From positions 10,662,501 through 10,726,500 of the forward strand of contig NC_086185.1 of assembly GCF_023053635.1 (NCBI RefSeq): a stretch of DNA of 64,000 nucleotides. The letters are read 5' to 3'. The position numbers and the translations under genes are program-made. The notes beneath the pieces were generated by a model, which saw only the letters and a program-made list of their open reading frames with translations, had not been told where the DNA came from and made no database searches. How positions within the stretch are numbered: the first letter of the stretch is position 1; the number at the start of each line of letters is the position of its first letter. This DNA is from Elgaria multicarinata webbii. Lineage: Eukaryota; Chordata; Lepidosauria; Squamata; Anguidae. Shown here one piece after another: positions 43,680 to 64,000 of the stretch.

Positions 43680-44719
43680 ATATGCTACCCACTCGCTCAC
43701 TGGGTGGGGAAATTCAGGCCCGGGGTCTAAATCCAGCTTTTTGGGATTCCCCAAAACAGCCCCAAGCCCTTTCCCTCTAACCACTGCTCGTTTGGTCATT
43801 TCCCATTTGTGCCAGTTTCCTCTTCTAAGGATTAATTACTGGCAGGAAGGGCTTTAAGCTAAAGCATGCAGGGATTTGGAGGGGAGATTTATTTATGTAT
43901 TTGGATTTTTGGCACCACCAACCAATAGGGACGCTGGGATCTTATCCCAACGGGAATCCAGTCCTCCGCTTGAAAGAGGTTCTCCACCCCTTAGGGTTGC
44001 CCCCTCTACATTTTTGCTGTCTGAGCCAAAAGGCAAGGTGGCGACCCTCGCCCACCCAAATTGAATGTTCAACACTGGGAATGCGACTCAGGGCAGCCAG
44101 CTCATGTAGGGGAGACAGAGCCGTCCACGTGGCCCATCCATATCTTCCAACATCGAATTGCTGCTCTCTGCCTCCCCCTTCAGTATCTGCCACCCGAAGC
44201 GAACACCTCGCCCTGCCTAATGGTAGGGCCGTCTCTGCTTAGTAACACAGCTGAATAATTGCCGAGAGACTTTGCAACCTTGCTCCAGGCTTTGGTAAGC
44301 CCGCCCTGTGGCGGTCCTCTGCCTCTGCGTTACTGCAACGCTTCTGCTTGGAACAAAAACACCTGCCCCGGCCCCGCCACGATGGTGCGAAAGATACCTC
44401 TCGCTTCGCTCTGCCAGCACCTCGCTTTCCTCCGCCTCTGTAACGGGCGAGTGGAAACCACAGCGCACGCTGCCTGTGAAGAGGAACGCTGCAACAGCAG
44501 GTGGAGATCAAATGAGCCCACCAAGCTGCAGCTGGAGGAAGGAAGCCAGGCAAGATGGGGCACGCCGCAATGGCTCAGACAAGGGATAGATGTCACAAGG
44601 AAAAGCAGCCAACCCAGCGAGGCACCAGCCTGTCTGCCCTCGCTTGCTTGCTTTCCGGATTCTTATTTAGCCATCATTTCCATTTTTTAAAAAAAGTGTT
44701 TTTTGTTTTTTTATAGAAG
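43680..44719. other. Moderately GC-rich patch, no gene called
   Basis: 43900-44640 is richer in G+C and CpG than its surroundings (for example CGCTTCGCTCTGCCAGC near 44401). A hAT-like fragment lies at 44185-44238. Several overlapping frames on both strands (up to 143 codons) arise from the composition; none has a recognisable domain. Confidence 0.4.
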
Positions 44720-45512
44720 CCTCCAGGACAATTCAGTGCCGGTTCCCTACGTCTTGGCTCTCCAACGTGGTGCCTGTAGGCACCAATGTGCCTGCAGACT
44801 CTTCTCTTGGTTCGCACCAGGCTCCCTGCCCGTCTGGATTTTAATTTTACTTAAGTTACCTAAGAGAAAGCGCCTTCTCCCCTATCAACCTGCCCGGTTG
44901 CTGAGGTCATCAAAGGGCATGCTCTTGGTGGTGCCAAATAGACCTAGTGTCCGATTGGAGTCCACCAGGGGAAGAGCCTTCGGTGTGGTGGCCCCCCCTC
45001 CTATGGAATTCCCTGTCTCTGGAGGTCAGGCAGGCGCCAACGTTCTATTCCTTCCAGCACCTCCGGAAAATGTCGCTGTTGCAGGAAGCCTTCCTTGAAT
45101 CACCACTTTTATTTACACGGAATAATGGGCTCAAGTTACAGGAAGCCAAATTCCGGCTGGACAGCAGGAAAAACTTCCTGACTGTTAGAGCAGTACAACA
45201 ATGGAACCAATTACCTAGGGAGGTGGTGGACTCTCCCACCCTAGAGGCATTCAAGTGGCAGCTGGACAGCCATCCGTCAGGGATGCTTTAAGGTCGATTC
45301 CTGCACTGAGCAGGGGGGTTGGACTCAATGGCCTTATAGGCCCCTTCCAACTCTACAATTCTATGACCAGCCATGGTTTTATTTACACTTTGCTTCTTTT
45401 AAAAATGTACTTTTAATGTGTTTGTATTCTGGTTTTTAATCTTATTTTATTTGTCCACCACTCCAAAATTCTGAATGGTGAGCGGTATATAAATATTTTA
45501 AATAAATTAAGG
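44720..45512 (+). mobile_element. L2-type LINE C-terminus split by a CR1 end
   Basis: Coding remains in shifted frames: LPVWILILLKLPKRKRLLPY, then [20 protein letters not shown] (about 44850-45105). After the CR1 insert the UTR resumes at 45372 (TTTTATTTACACTTTGC) and ends GTGAGCGGTATATAAATA at 45480-45500. Confidence 0.7.
45110..45368 (+). mobile_element. CR1 LINE 3' end
   Basis: ACACGGAATAATGGGCTCAA, AATTCCGGCTGGACAGCAGG, GATGCTTTAAGGTCGATTCC, GGCCTTATAGGCCCCTTCC and ACTCTACAATTCTATGA. Inserted within the L2-type copy around it. Confidence 0.9.
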
Positions 45513-45605
45513 TGGTTTGTTTTTTAAGATTAAAATTGTTTTTAACTGGGAGGCTGGCATACTGCAGAGCAAAGGGCTACTCTCCAGCCCCCTCCTTAGT
45601 TGGAT

Positions 45606-45668
45606 GCATTATTTATTTATTTATTTATTTATTTATTGCATTTCTATACCGCCCAATAGCCGAAGCCA
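45606..45668 (-). mobile_element. L2-type tail
   Basis: (TTTA)n, then TGCATTTCTATACCGCCCAA and TAGCCGAAGCC: the reversed extreme 3' end of the tail seen at 7860-8060. 45670-46464 beyond it is unassigned apart from a (TG)n run at 46148-46164. Confidence 0.7.
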
Positions 45669-46464
45669 TTAAGAGTGGCTTTTGTGTTTTAGGGCCCAGA
45701 ATCCATCTCCATCATGCCGCTAATTTATGAATGGTCAATGGATTGGTTTGATATTTTGTACCATTGTAGATGTCTTCAAGTAGACTATGGGTGTTTCATT
45801 CTATTAGCTCTACATGTGTAGAGCTCTACATTTTTTTTTAATAAGCAGTAGAATTTTGAGGCTGATAATGGTGGAACTTTTTGTTTCCTGACTCAATTGC
45901 CCAGATGTCTAAAGCTTACACATCCTGAAATAAAACTTCATTCAAAATTCACTTTGAAAATGTAACATTCGAAATTCTGAAAGAGATTGTTGTGTGCCAC
46001 AAGCGTGGGAATGTAAAAACAAAAACAAAAACCAGAAGACCTTTCAAAATGATTTTGAGCCTCCCACCTAGAAATAGTAATAACAATACTACCCTCGTTC
46101 AGAGCTGGCATTCGTGAGATTATGTGAATCACTAATAACTGTAGATTGTGTGTGTGTGTGTGTGTACTATATAACACAAACCCTTAAAATATAAATTCCA
46201 TGTTCCGTCCCCCACCTCACACTCTGAAGATCACTTTAAGTGGTGAGAAACATATTTGTACAGCCATCAACTGAGAAGTGAAACAACAGTTCTTGCTCTT
46301 AATGATTCAGGAAATTCTTAAGAGTGCTGAATGCAAACCTGCAAAAACCAAACGCATTTACTGTAAAGCCTTCGATGTGAAACATGCTCTGGTTTATCAT
46401 TACAGCTATATAATTTGCCCACACAGATTTAAACTTATATACATCCATTTCAGCAGCAGGTTTG

Positions 46465-46830
46465 GCTTGCAATATATTAGTAGCAAAGTTACTGCTGGGT
46501 CTGGTCTGTTCCTGTATTGGCCAACCAGATGTTGACGGAAATTCCACAAGCAGGACAATGCCACCCTCCTGCCCATGTTCCCCAGCAATTGGCACACATA
46601 AGCATACTGCCTCTGATACTGAAGGTAATATGAAGCTGAAGCTATCAGGACTAGCAGCCATCGATAGCCTTCTCCTCCAGGAATTTGTGTAACACCCGCT
46701 TAAAGCCATCCAAATTGGTGGCTATCATGGCATCTTGTGGAAGTGAATTCCAGAGTTTGACTTTGCGCTGTGTGAAGAAGCCCTTCCTTTTTATCTGTCC
46801 TGAATCTCCCACCATTCAGCATCATAGGAT
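46465..46830 (-). mobile_element. CR1 LINE fragment
   Basis: Minus-strand match to the 26080-26775 subfamily: AATTTGGATGGCTTTAAGCG, CCTGGAGGAGAAGGC, and CACAGCGCAAAGTCAAACTC further 5'. Dead. Confidence 0.8.
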
Positions 46831-47995
46831 GACCCCCAGTTTTTAGTAAGGGTCTGTGGCAAGTGTACCTCAACGTGTGTGTGTGGGGGGGAGAGGTTTA
46901 CTCCTAGATTAAAGATGCCATAAACAAGAGCTTGTTTTCAAGCAAGCAGAGCGAGAAGGGAAAGACCCCGGCCTGAAATGCTGCAGAGCCCCTGTATGTG
47001 AAGACTAACCTTCCCCAAGCTGATGCTCCCCAGATGTCTTAGACTACACATCTAGAGAATGCTAGATTGGGATAGACTGATGTAAATTACATAGGCTGAC
47101 TCAGCGGCGTCTTATGGCCTTTTCCTCCCATGAAAGAACCTGGCTTGAAGTAATCCAGGCTGCCTCTGCAGAATCGTTAGTTCAGAAGCTGTTTTGTTTA
47201 GCTACTGGTTCCCAAATGTTGCACACCAATGTGCCGAGGGCAAAGCAGCCTGTCTTATCATGTGCATGCAGCTTTCTGAGTCGAAGCTTAACAGCCTTTA
47301 TAAGCAGGAGCCCTTCCAGAACCAGAGTGATAGACAATTGCCCAGGCCGTTCAAGGTTCTGGGATTCAGCAATTTAAATAAAACTTCTACCTTACAAAAT
47401 GCAAGTGGTTTTTTTTCATCATGTCCAGCAAATCTTAACACTCTCACCCCCAACCCCACCCTAAAGAACAATGCTGGTGAACCCTAAAGCTTGCTCACCG
47501 CTTCGTCATATTTGAGTCGCTTCTATCAAAAGGATATTACCGTACCGTTGAATGTGATCCTAATGTTCAACCTGCAAATTTTGTCCATTTCAAGATTGCC
47601 TGGCATAGTTAATCAGTTCAGCAGCCCTTACACAAAACAGTGTCCCAACAACCAATGTATTTGTTAAAGATCACACTGAGTGGGTCACGAAAATATTTCC
47701 AGCCATAAACCTCAAATGTGTAAGCGGGAATATTAGAATAAGAGCAGAATACTACAGTGATCCACACATGTTGTCGGTTAGTGTAAAAAGCCTTTTTGTT
47801 CAAGTTCTATCATGAGTACTCACTGCAGAACAAACCCTTATGACCATAAACTACTGGAAAAAACAAGTCCCTTGGTCTCTGCTAATTTCGGTGAGGTATA
47901 AAGAGCTTTTGACTGCCTAACAGCCCATACAAATCTAGCGGTCTCGGACAGTTATGACTTTTAAGTATGTTTTCAGACAACTAAACACACATTAA
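46831..47995. other. No gene seen
   Basis: A foldback fragment (CCTTCCCCAAGCTGATGC) near 47010-47080; otherwise no recognised pattern. Confidence 0.4.
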
Positions 47996-47997
47996 TA

Positions 47998-48175
47998 CCG
48001 CATTTCTTCGATTCTAAGACGCACTTTTTCCCCCATATAAACATCTCTAAAAATGGGGTGCGTCTTAGAATCGCGGGTGCGTTTATTTCTTAGAATCAAA
48101 GTTTTTTTCTGTTGGTAGTACTGAAATTAGTGTGCGTCTTACAATCGATGGTGTCTTAGAATCGAAGAAATACGG
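47998..48175. mobile_element. TA-flanked palindromic MITE
   Basis: Ends CCGCATTTCTTCGATTCTAA and ...GAATCGAAGAAATACGG are inverted copies; TA on each side (47996-47997, 48176-48177). An inner pair (GGTGCGTCTTAGAATCG) repeats the same core. 30 bp longer than the relative at 11303-11450. Pogo/mariner-like insertion. Confidence 0.8.
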
Positions 48176-48177
48176 TA

Positions 48178-48764
48178 ATCATTTAAAAAGTTAAGCCACT
48201 TGGGGTGGGGTGGGGGGCTATTTTTGTTATCATGGGTGAAGTGGTGTTTATAGCCTGAGAACATAAAGGAAGGCTTCCTGCTACTCAAATATAAAATCAC
48301 CTTATTGTGTTGATCTCTGAGATGTGGGAGGGTCCCTCTATTACCAGAAAATCGCCGACACATTACTTAATGCGGAACATGTCCCGAGCATCCTGAACAC
48401 AGCATTTTCCAGTACGCACCCTTTCTATGCGTTTCTTTCCATTATTTTGCCAACTTCGCCATCTAGTGGACAAGTAGCAGTAGTTTACTGAAGACTCAAG
48501 GTGAGGGATGAAAAACTCAAAGCTACTATGTTGGGAGATTTCGCAGGGAACAGACATTGCATAGTGAACATAAAAAAAAGTGAAGCTATGGTTCCAGGGA
48601 GCCCATTGATGGCTATTTGTCTGCAGGTGCCAACCTTGCGGAAGAGCAAAGGACCAAGTATCTATCTAGGCTGCCTCTGATGGTGGGAACTCTCTCAAGG
48701 CAACGTACGAGGAAAAACACCACACAAAATGGACAGAATAAAGGAAAAAAATCCATAAAAACAG
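48178..48764. other. No gene seen
   Basis: Nothing recognised. Confidence 0.35.
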
Positions 48765-49294
48765 ACTGCCAACTAGGCCTCATAATGAGTACTGCATTCA
48801 GTTCAGGGCACCACACTTCGAGAAGGATGCAGACAAGCTGGAGCATGTTCATAGGAGGGCAACGAGGATGATTAGGGGTCTGGAAACAAAGCCCTATGAG
48901 GAGAGGCTGAAAGGACTGGGCATGTTTAACCTGGAGAAGAGAAGATTGAGGGGAGACATGACAGCACTCTTCAAGGACTTGAAAGGTTGTCACACAGAGG
49001 AGGGCCAGGATCTCTTCTTGATCCCCCCAGAGTGCAGGACATGGAATAATGGGCTCAAGTTACAGGAAGCCAGATTCCGGCTGGACATCAGGAAAACCTT
49101 CGTGGCTGTTAAGACCAGAACGATAATGGAACCAATGACCTAGGGAGGTTGTGTGTTCTCCCACATTAGAGGCATTCAAGAGGCAGCTGGACAGCCATCT
49201 GTCAGGTCTGCTTTAAGGCAGATTCCTGCATTAAGCAGGAGGTTGGACTCAACCTTATAGGCCCCTTCCAACTCTACTATTCTATGATTCCATG
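48765..49294 (+). mobile_element. CR1 LINE 3' part
   Basis: Begins CAACTAGGCCTCATAATGAG; GAGAGGCTGAAAGGACTGGG, AGATTGAGGGGAGACATGAC, CAGCTGGACAGCCATCTGTC; ends TAGGCCCCTTCCAACTC and CTATTCTATGATTCCATGA. Broken frames. Confidence 0.9.
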
Positions 49295-49320
49295 AATAAA
49301 ATATGCATAAGCGGTTTCTG

Positions 49321-49593
49321 TAATTTAGGCTGCAGAATTCAGGTTTCCTTGAGGGAGAATTTGCCTAATATATATTATACATCATAATGTCTATTATATT
49401 CCTGAAAGAACTGGTTAATGCCAATGAGATATTTCATTGTTCTGCATGACCCAAGAGGTCTGATTGTGAAGAGCACCACTTTCGGTTTGTAGCGTGGCAA
49501 GAGGGACAATGAAAGCTTACTGGGAGGGGAGGGATTTCTAAAAGAACAGCCAAGATCTCCCTCAAGGAAACCTGAATTCTGCAGCCTACATTA
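49321..49593. repeat. Long near-perfect inverted repeat past ITM2A
   Basis: Arms 49321-49358 and 49556-49593 are inverted copies matching at 37 of 38 positions (core TTAGGCTGCAGAATTCAGG on the left). The spacer is 197 bp and A/T-rich at its left end. No other copy is seen in the window, and no clear target duplication flanks it. It ends about 330 bp beyond the inferred end of ITM2A transcripts. Confidence 0.9.
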
Positions 49594-49924
49594 GGTGGAT
49601 TTTATTCTCCAACAGTATGCGGTTTATTCTCTGTTAGTCAACAGGAAACGCAAGGAATCTCAAGAGTCCAGCTACTGGATATCTTATTCACTCTTTTTGG
49701 CTTTGGTGCTCACCAGGCACGCTGACAACTTCAGAACAATGAACGCTAAAGATCAACTCAAAACATCTCTATTGTGCACCCAATATATTATATCCTGCAC
49801 TAGGATACAGACTACAGGATACATAGATACGACAGCCATTCTGTGGACACAAGTGACATGCCGGAAATCATGGCAGTGTTAACATGTTTGCTTCGCACTT
49901 ACTTTTACCGTAAAGAGAGACCAC

Positions 49925-50927
49925 CACCATAGTCTTAGAGAAACATTTATTAGAGGGTTGCAGAGTTTGTGTGAAATATAAAGTCCCTTATAAAACACTC
50001 ATTATAGCAGCTCACTAGCAATCCCTTTTACCACCTTTTACCATAGTCCTAAGCAAAGATAATACTTTCGCCTGCAGTATTAGTGCTACCTTGTTTATAA
50101 GAAGTTCTGCTCTAAAAGTTTCATAAGATAGGGCTGGGAGGGAATTTACAGCTACAGAAACATTGACAATTGGGCCAAATCAGGTTGTAATTACATAAGC
50201 TTGTAGTTATGATGTTGAAACTATTCAAGAGCCAAAATACTAACGCAAAAGCTTGTAAAGAGTAACTGTGCGTGGATATACAACTAAATATCATGAAAAA
50301 TCAGAAGAGAAAAGAGCTAGCAGGGTCAGCTCAGGGAAGGTTCCAAATATACATACAAATTCAATACAGTAATTGCACAAAATGAAAAAAGCCATGTTAG
50401 CTGCTTGTTGATTACCAAGGTTAAAGTTTACATGCTTCACACATGAAGTTGAAAAAAAAACCTTAGGAGTCTTGATGTGGTCTTTTCTACTAGGAGACCA
50501 AGTGCAGAACAATTTTACAGATCTATGCAAAAATGTGCAAACCAAGGATTAATACATTAGTTTTATCATTTTGTGAAGTCAGGTGGTGATTAGATTACAT
50601 TTCTATGCAGGAATTCAGTACTTACATTCCCGCTTTAAAAAGAAAGTCTGAAACAGACATTCAGGTGAGTAAGAGGTTACCTGTTTAAATGTTAGTTTCC
50701 ATTCAAAATTGGTATCTAGAAAATTTAGCAGCACCGGGGATCCAAAGGGGGGGAAAATGTATGGTGAATTTGGAGTTTGCTTCCTTTTCTTTTTTTTTAA
50801 ATCTAAGCAATTCACAAAAAAGCATAAGGCTTTTGATTATCACTGCACTTTTTAATTCTGAAGTTTAAGATGTAAAGCTTGGGCTTCTTAATGAAGATGC
50901 ACGATTGTCACTTTCCACCCATACTTT
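49925..50927 (-). other. ITM2A: ITM2A 3' UTR (inferred)
   Basis: From the ITM2A stop codon to just beyond the AATAAA at 49946-49951, about 1 kb. Free of recognised repeats, unlike the flanking DNA, which fits a conserved UTR. Confidence 0.5.
49946..49951 (-). promoter_or_regulatory. ITM2A: Likely ITM2A polyadenylation signal
   Basis: AATAAA on the minus strand, 977 bp past the stop codon. Confidence 0.5.
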
Positions 50928-60188
<9,261 letters not shown>

Positions 60189-63100
60189 CTTTAGAACACA
60201 GGGAGAAAACACAGAGAGCAAACACTTAAGTACTTTGTAGCCTTGAACACCAGATTCTCTTTCATTACTCCTGACCTTGAATCAACAGGATGATCCCACC
60301 CTTCAACGAGAAAGATGAGGTGCCAGACAAGGATCTTGAGGAACGCTTTGACAGAAGGATTTAAACACAAATAAAAGGCTCAATGCACACTGCATGCCCC
60401 TTTAAAGGCTGCAGATGGATAATCATTCCACGTTAACGTCAAGAATTATGATAACATGTATTCTGTCTTCCTAATTATTTATTACATTTATATCTTACCG
60501 TTCTTTCACTGCAGAACTCAAAATTGCTACAAGTGGTTCCCACGCAGTCTCCCCTCCAAGCGCTGACCAGACCCAGACCTGCTTAGCTTCTGCAAGGTTG
60601 TTATCTCATGTGCCTTGAGACCAGGTCTTTACTAGGCCACTAAAATGGGAGCATCATAGTTTACATAAGGATATGACTGCCCACATTCTACATCAATTTT
60701 CCAAGGTTTTAGGCAATTTGGTTTTTAATAGCAGAGTGCCGATTTTTTTGATCTATTTATTTCCAGCCATTCGTGGGATGCAGGGGTTGGGTGCCTGAAA
60801 ACTGAGCCAGGAGTTGTTGAAGTTATTCTTTTAGTAACAACAAAGCAAAAGCAAAAATGTCTTTCAGCTTTCAGACCCTCAGCAAGCAGCAGCATCGGAA
60901 AGCCCCCAGGGAGGAAGTCCTGGTTAAGTCTTCAGGGCAGGGGGTGGGTGGCGTTTAAAGATTAACAGATGGAGAGACTGCCAGGACAAAAATGATAGAG
61001 AGAAAAAGCACACACAAACCCCTCAGCCACCTCCTTACAGTAAGGTAAGCACTGAAGCCCTGTACTCTGAGAAATTCCCTCAAAATCCAACTGAAAGAAG
61101 AAACATGCCGGCCTCTTCCATAGGGAAGCCAAGTGGTTCTGAAAGGGCAGATAGGCTTTTGGTGCAGGTAAGGGTTTTAACACTATTTCCCACCTTCTCT
61201 ACTATGGAACAAAACATCAAGCTATTGCCAGTGCTGCTACAAACTATTTAAGCAGGGATGGGGAAGCACTACCAGCTGAGGGGCAAATTCAATTTTGGAG
61301 AAAGCTCTTGAGGGCTGCATTCCAGCGGCAATTGGGACCAAAGGCAAAGGGAGCATGACCAGAAGCCAAGAGGATGGGTCCAAAATTACAAAACAAATAC
61401 CAGCATATTGAAGCTTAAAGCTGCTACTGCCAGCAACTGAAACTTGAGAGACCTTTCAATCTCTTAGAACGGGGAGAAAAAGCACACACAAAAAAAAGTC
61501 ACCGAATGATCAGCGATGGTCCAAAAGGGGGCATGGCCATCTGGGACACCCCAGAGGGATGAATTTGGCCCACAAGGATGAGGTTCTCCACCCCAGATCT
61601 AAAGAGCGCCAGTGGGCTAAGTACAAGTGACAGGGAAGAATAGAACGGCCTTATATAAAAAAATTCCCAGGGAGTTTCACAAACTCAGAGGCCAGATTAA
61701 CAACTGCTCCTGCTGAGTGCGCTATTGGAGAGACTAGACTTCTTTCCACAATGCCTGATGTGATTGGACTTGACCATACTAGGTTATGTGTAACACTGAG
61801 CTCTTCTTTGAGACAACTTCAGCTTACATAGACCATCAGTGTTCATAAGATCTGTAGCACTTGAGAGCTCAGGTTCAACACTACTCAAGGTCAGATTGTT
61901 GCTCCAGAAGGGACCGCTAGAAACATCTACCCAGCATCACTTCTGATAATTCTCTATGTTTTTAATTAATCTAAAAGTTGAGGACCATGATGGATTTAAA
62001 TCAAGACAAAACTTCAATAATATAAAACTGGTCCTAGGTCATGTTTTCTACTTACATTTCAGCTTTCCCCCAAAACTATACATTAACTGGCTGAACTAAT
62101 TAAAAATAAGCAGAACATTTGGGAGTATGAAATACAGCATTGCTCATTCAACAGCACTTGTGTGGCAAGGGGGATTAAAAGGAAAACTGCAATGCACAAA
62201 AACACATTTATTTCTGCTTCAAAATGTGGACTACTGTTGGTACACCATCTTTTGAAGCCAAGGTCAGAATCCCACCTGGCTCTTAGTATCAAGCCCATAA
62301 TATTGCACAGCTCATGTTCATAATGCCTGACTTAGAGAGGAAGAGTTCCCACACCACAATTCTACATAGAACAGTCTAGCTCAGTGTCACTCATGGCCTA
62401 GAATAATCGACAGAGCATCAATTACATTTAAGCAAGATTTTAAGTGTCTTTCACTTTAACTGTTGTGTTATGCTCTGGTTTTAAAATGTTATTGGAGTTC
62501 AGAAAAATTCAGCTATTTTTAATGGATTCTCAACTACCCCAATTTAAGGGTTGGAAGCACTGTAAAACCTCCCCCAAAAGTAGTAAGATGAGAGGTCTCC
62601 CTTCTCTATCTGTCCACCCTCAGGTTTAGAAGAGGAACACACCATGAGCTATAGGAAAGAAAGAGTCAGCAGCAGAGTGAGAACATATTCTGTATGCAAA
62701 AATAATCTGGTACTTTCCAGAAACTAAAATATCCTGTTCGAGCAAGTATGAGTGCCAATAACGAGTGCTAGAATTTTTAGTTAAAAGAATCTAGTAGAAA
62801 GACACTAAAGCTAACAGCCAAAATGTGTGTGCATCTAATAATTAGTCTGGGTTGAATTATTCCAAAATCCAGGTATTTGCCCAGTACAACTGTGGTTCTG
62901 CTCCATAGGTATAATCAAGTTTCATGAAGGGTCTATATGGGTATGTACAAGGCAGGAAGATTTCATTCAATAGCTTGCCCACTACCTTGAAATTTAATAC
63001 TAGCATGTAAAAAACCAGGATGCTTTTTCTAGCTTTAAATGTGTCACATAGCTGAATGCAAGCGCCTTGGAAAATTGAAAGTCAGGCATCAAATATTCAG

Positions 63101-64000
63101 GTTGTAACCTGCCCAGAGCCTTTTAATTGTAAGCAAGAGAAGAGCAGATACCACTGAATTAACTGTGTAAGCAAGAAACGCAGATCTCTCACAGGGTTCA
63201 GAAGGAATTTCAAGCAACACTGGTTATTTCCATATCAGCTTTTGAAACAATGGAGAACAGTCAGATTTTATTTGCTTGGTCCACTTATGCAGGAATCTTC
63301 TTTAGGTACACATTTTATGACTTCTTATGCACTAGTCTAAGGGAACATTCAAGATTATAGTACATGTTAGAGGTCTCCCAAGACATAAACGTAAAGCTAC
63401 ATATGAGCAAATACCAAGACTAGAATATTTACAAATCTCTATTTTTAGCCTATATATTCTGCAAGGAACTTAACAAGCAACATTTTTAAAAAAAAACACT
63501 GAAAAGCCAGACACCAAACATTCTTCTGAAGAGGATAACAGAGTTACCTATCTTGCTTTCAGTAAGCTCTTAACCCACAGATGCCAGAGGGAAGGGGGGG
63601 CGGGACCCAGGAAGCAGTAAATGTAACATTTGGCTCTTTACAACATGAGGTGTTTTAACTTTACCTCTGAATTTTATTTTTATAGGACTACAGATAGTAA
63701 AAGCATTAGCACCACTTAGTTCTGCATTCTCTTCCACAGTGCATTTATCAAAAATAGTATCAGAATGTTACAGGCAAACAGATGTCTTTTAGATTGTAAG
63801 CCTGTGGGCAAGGACTGTCAAGAAATACTTTTGTAAGCCGCTGTGAGAGCCTTTTTTGGCTGAACGGCAGCATAAAAATGCTTAAATAATAAAAATATTG
63901 CATTTTCTGATTAGTAATCTCACCCACCGAGAATCTGTCATGTACGTCTACTTAATACTTGGTATTAAATGAGCCTGCAAATGAATTGGCTAACTCATAC
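60189..64000 (-). other. ITM2A: ITM2A intron 1 (incomplete)
   Basis: Searched on the minus strand for the conserved exon 1 start (MVKIAFNTPTA in human); not found, so exon 1 and the promoter are probably beyond position 64000. Mostly unique DNA, with an L2-type 3' end at 63785-63890 and no other clear repeat. Confidence 0.6.
63785..63890 (+). mobile_element. L2-type LINE 3' UTR fragment
   Basis: TTTAGATTGTAAGCCTGTGG, GTAAGCCGCTGTGAGAGCC and an A/T-rich tail, in the opposite orientation to the relative at 12823-12955. Confidence 0.7.

Noticed and set aside
44259-44690. 143-codon frame in the GC-rich patch
   Set aside because: Competing frames of similar length on the other strand and no family resemblance.

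Overview
The window is vertebrate nuclear DNA, most likely from a squamate reptile (a lizard or a snake). Three protein-coding genes can be read: P2RY10, GPR174 and most of ITM2A. In human these lie side by side on Xq21 in the same order, with ITM2A facing the other two, and the same arrangement is seen here. The squamate call rests on the repeats: CR1 LINEs with TCTATGATTCTATGA tails, L2-type LINEs with (AAT)n tails, a decayed R4/Dong-type LINE, a BovB fragment, tRNA-derived SINEs of the Sauria type, CORE-SINEs, and many short foldback hAT-like DNA elements.

Layout. 1-8.2 kb: repeat-dotted upstream region of P2RY10, with one good candidate non-coding exon. 8.3-9.9 kb: P2RY10 coding exon (+) and a 3' UTR carrying a local duplication. 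10-38 kb: 28 kb of intergenic DNA that is mostly transposon remains. It includes an R4-like LINE (13.2-15.4 kb), CR1 (17.5-18.4 kb), a young 5'-truncated L2-type LINE with a long open reverse-transcriptase frame (19.1-20.7 kb), a hAT element nested in another hAT element with both target duplications visible (22.8-24.0 kb), BovB (25.2-25.7 kb), a possible solo LTR inside a foldback element (30.3-31.1 kb), and a SINE nested in an L2 (33.2-34.1 kb). 38.0-41.5 kb: GPR174 coding exon (+) with a long 3' UTR that has absorbed two SINEs. 41.5-49.9 kb: more repeats, a moderately GC-rich patch near 44 kb, and a 38-bp-arm inverted repeat just past the end of ITM2A. 49.9-64 kb: ITM2A on the minus strand. 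Exons 2 to 6 are resolved to the base; exon 1 was not found and is probably to the right of the window.

How the genes relate. P2RY10 and GPR174 are tandem paralogous class A receptors, known in mammals as lysophosphatidylserine receptors of lymphocytes. ITM2A is a type II membrane BRICHOS protein also noted in T cells and developing muscle and cartilage. The three share a neighbourhood, not an operon. No third receptor copy was seen between P2RY10 and GPR174, where human has a P2RY10-like pseudogene.

I found no bacterial-type system, CRISPR array, rRNA or authentic tRNA gene. The most interesting points are the candidate non-coding exons at 2139-2166 and 28648-28744, the near-perfect inverted repeats at 49321-49593 and 31658-31799, the nested hAT pair, and a recent L2 insertion about 50 bp from the ITM2A exon 4 splice donor. 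Family names of repeats were assigned from memory without a database search, and their outer edges are approximate unless a target duplication is stated.
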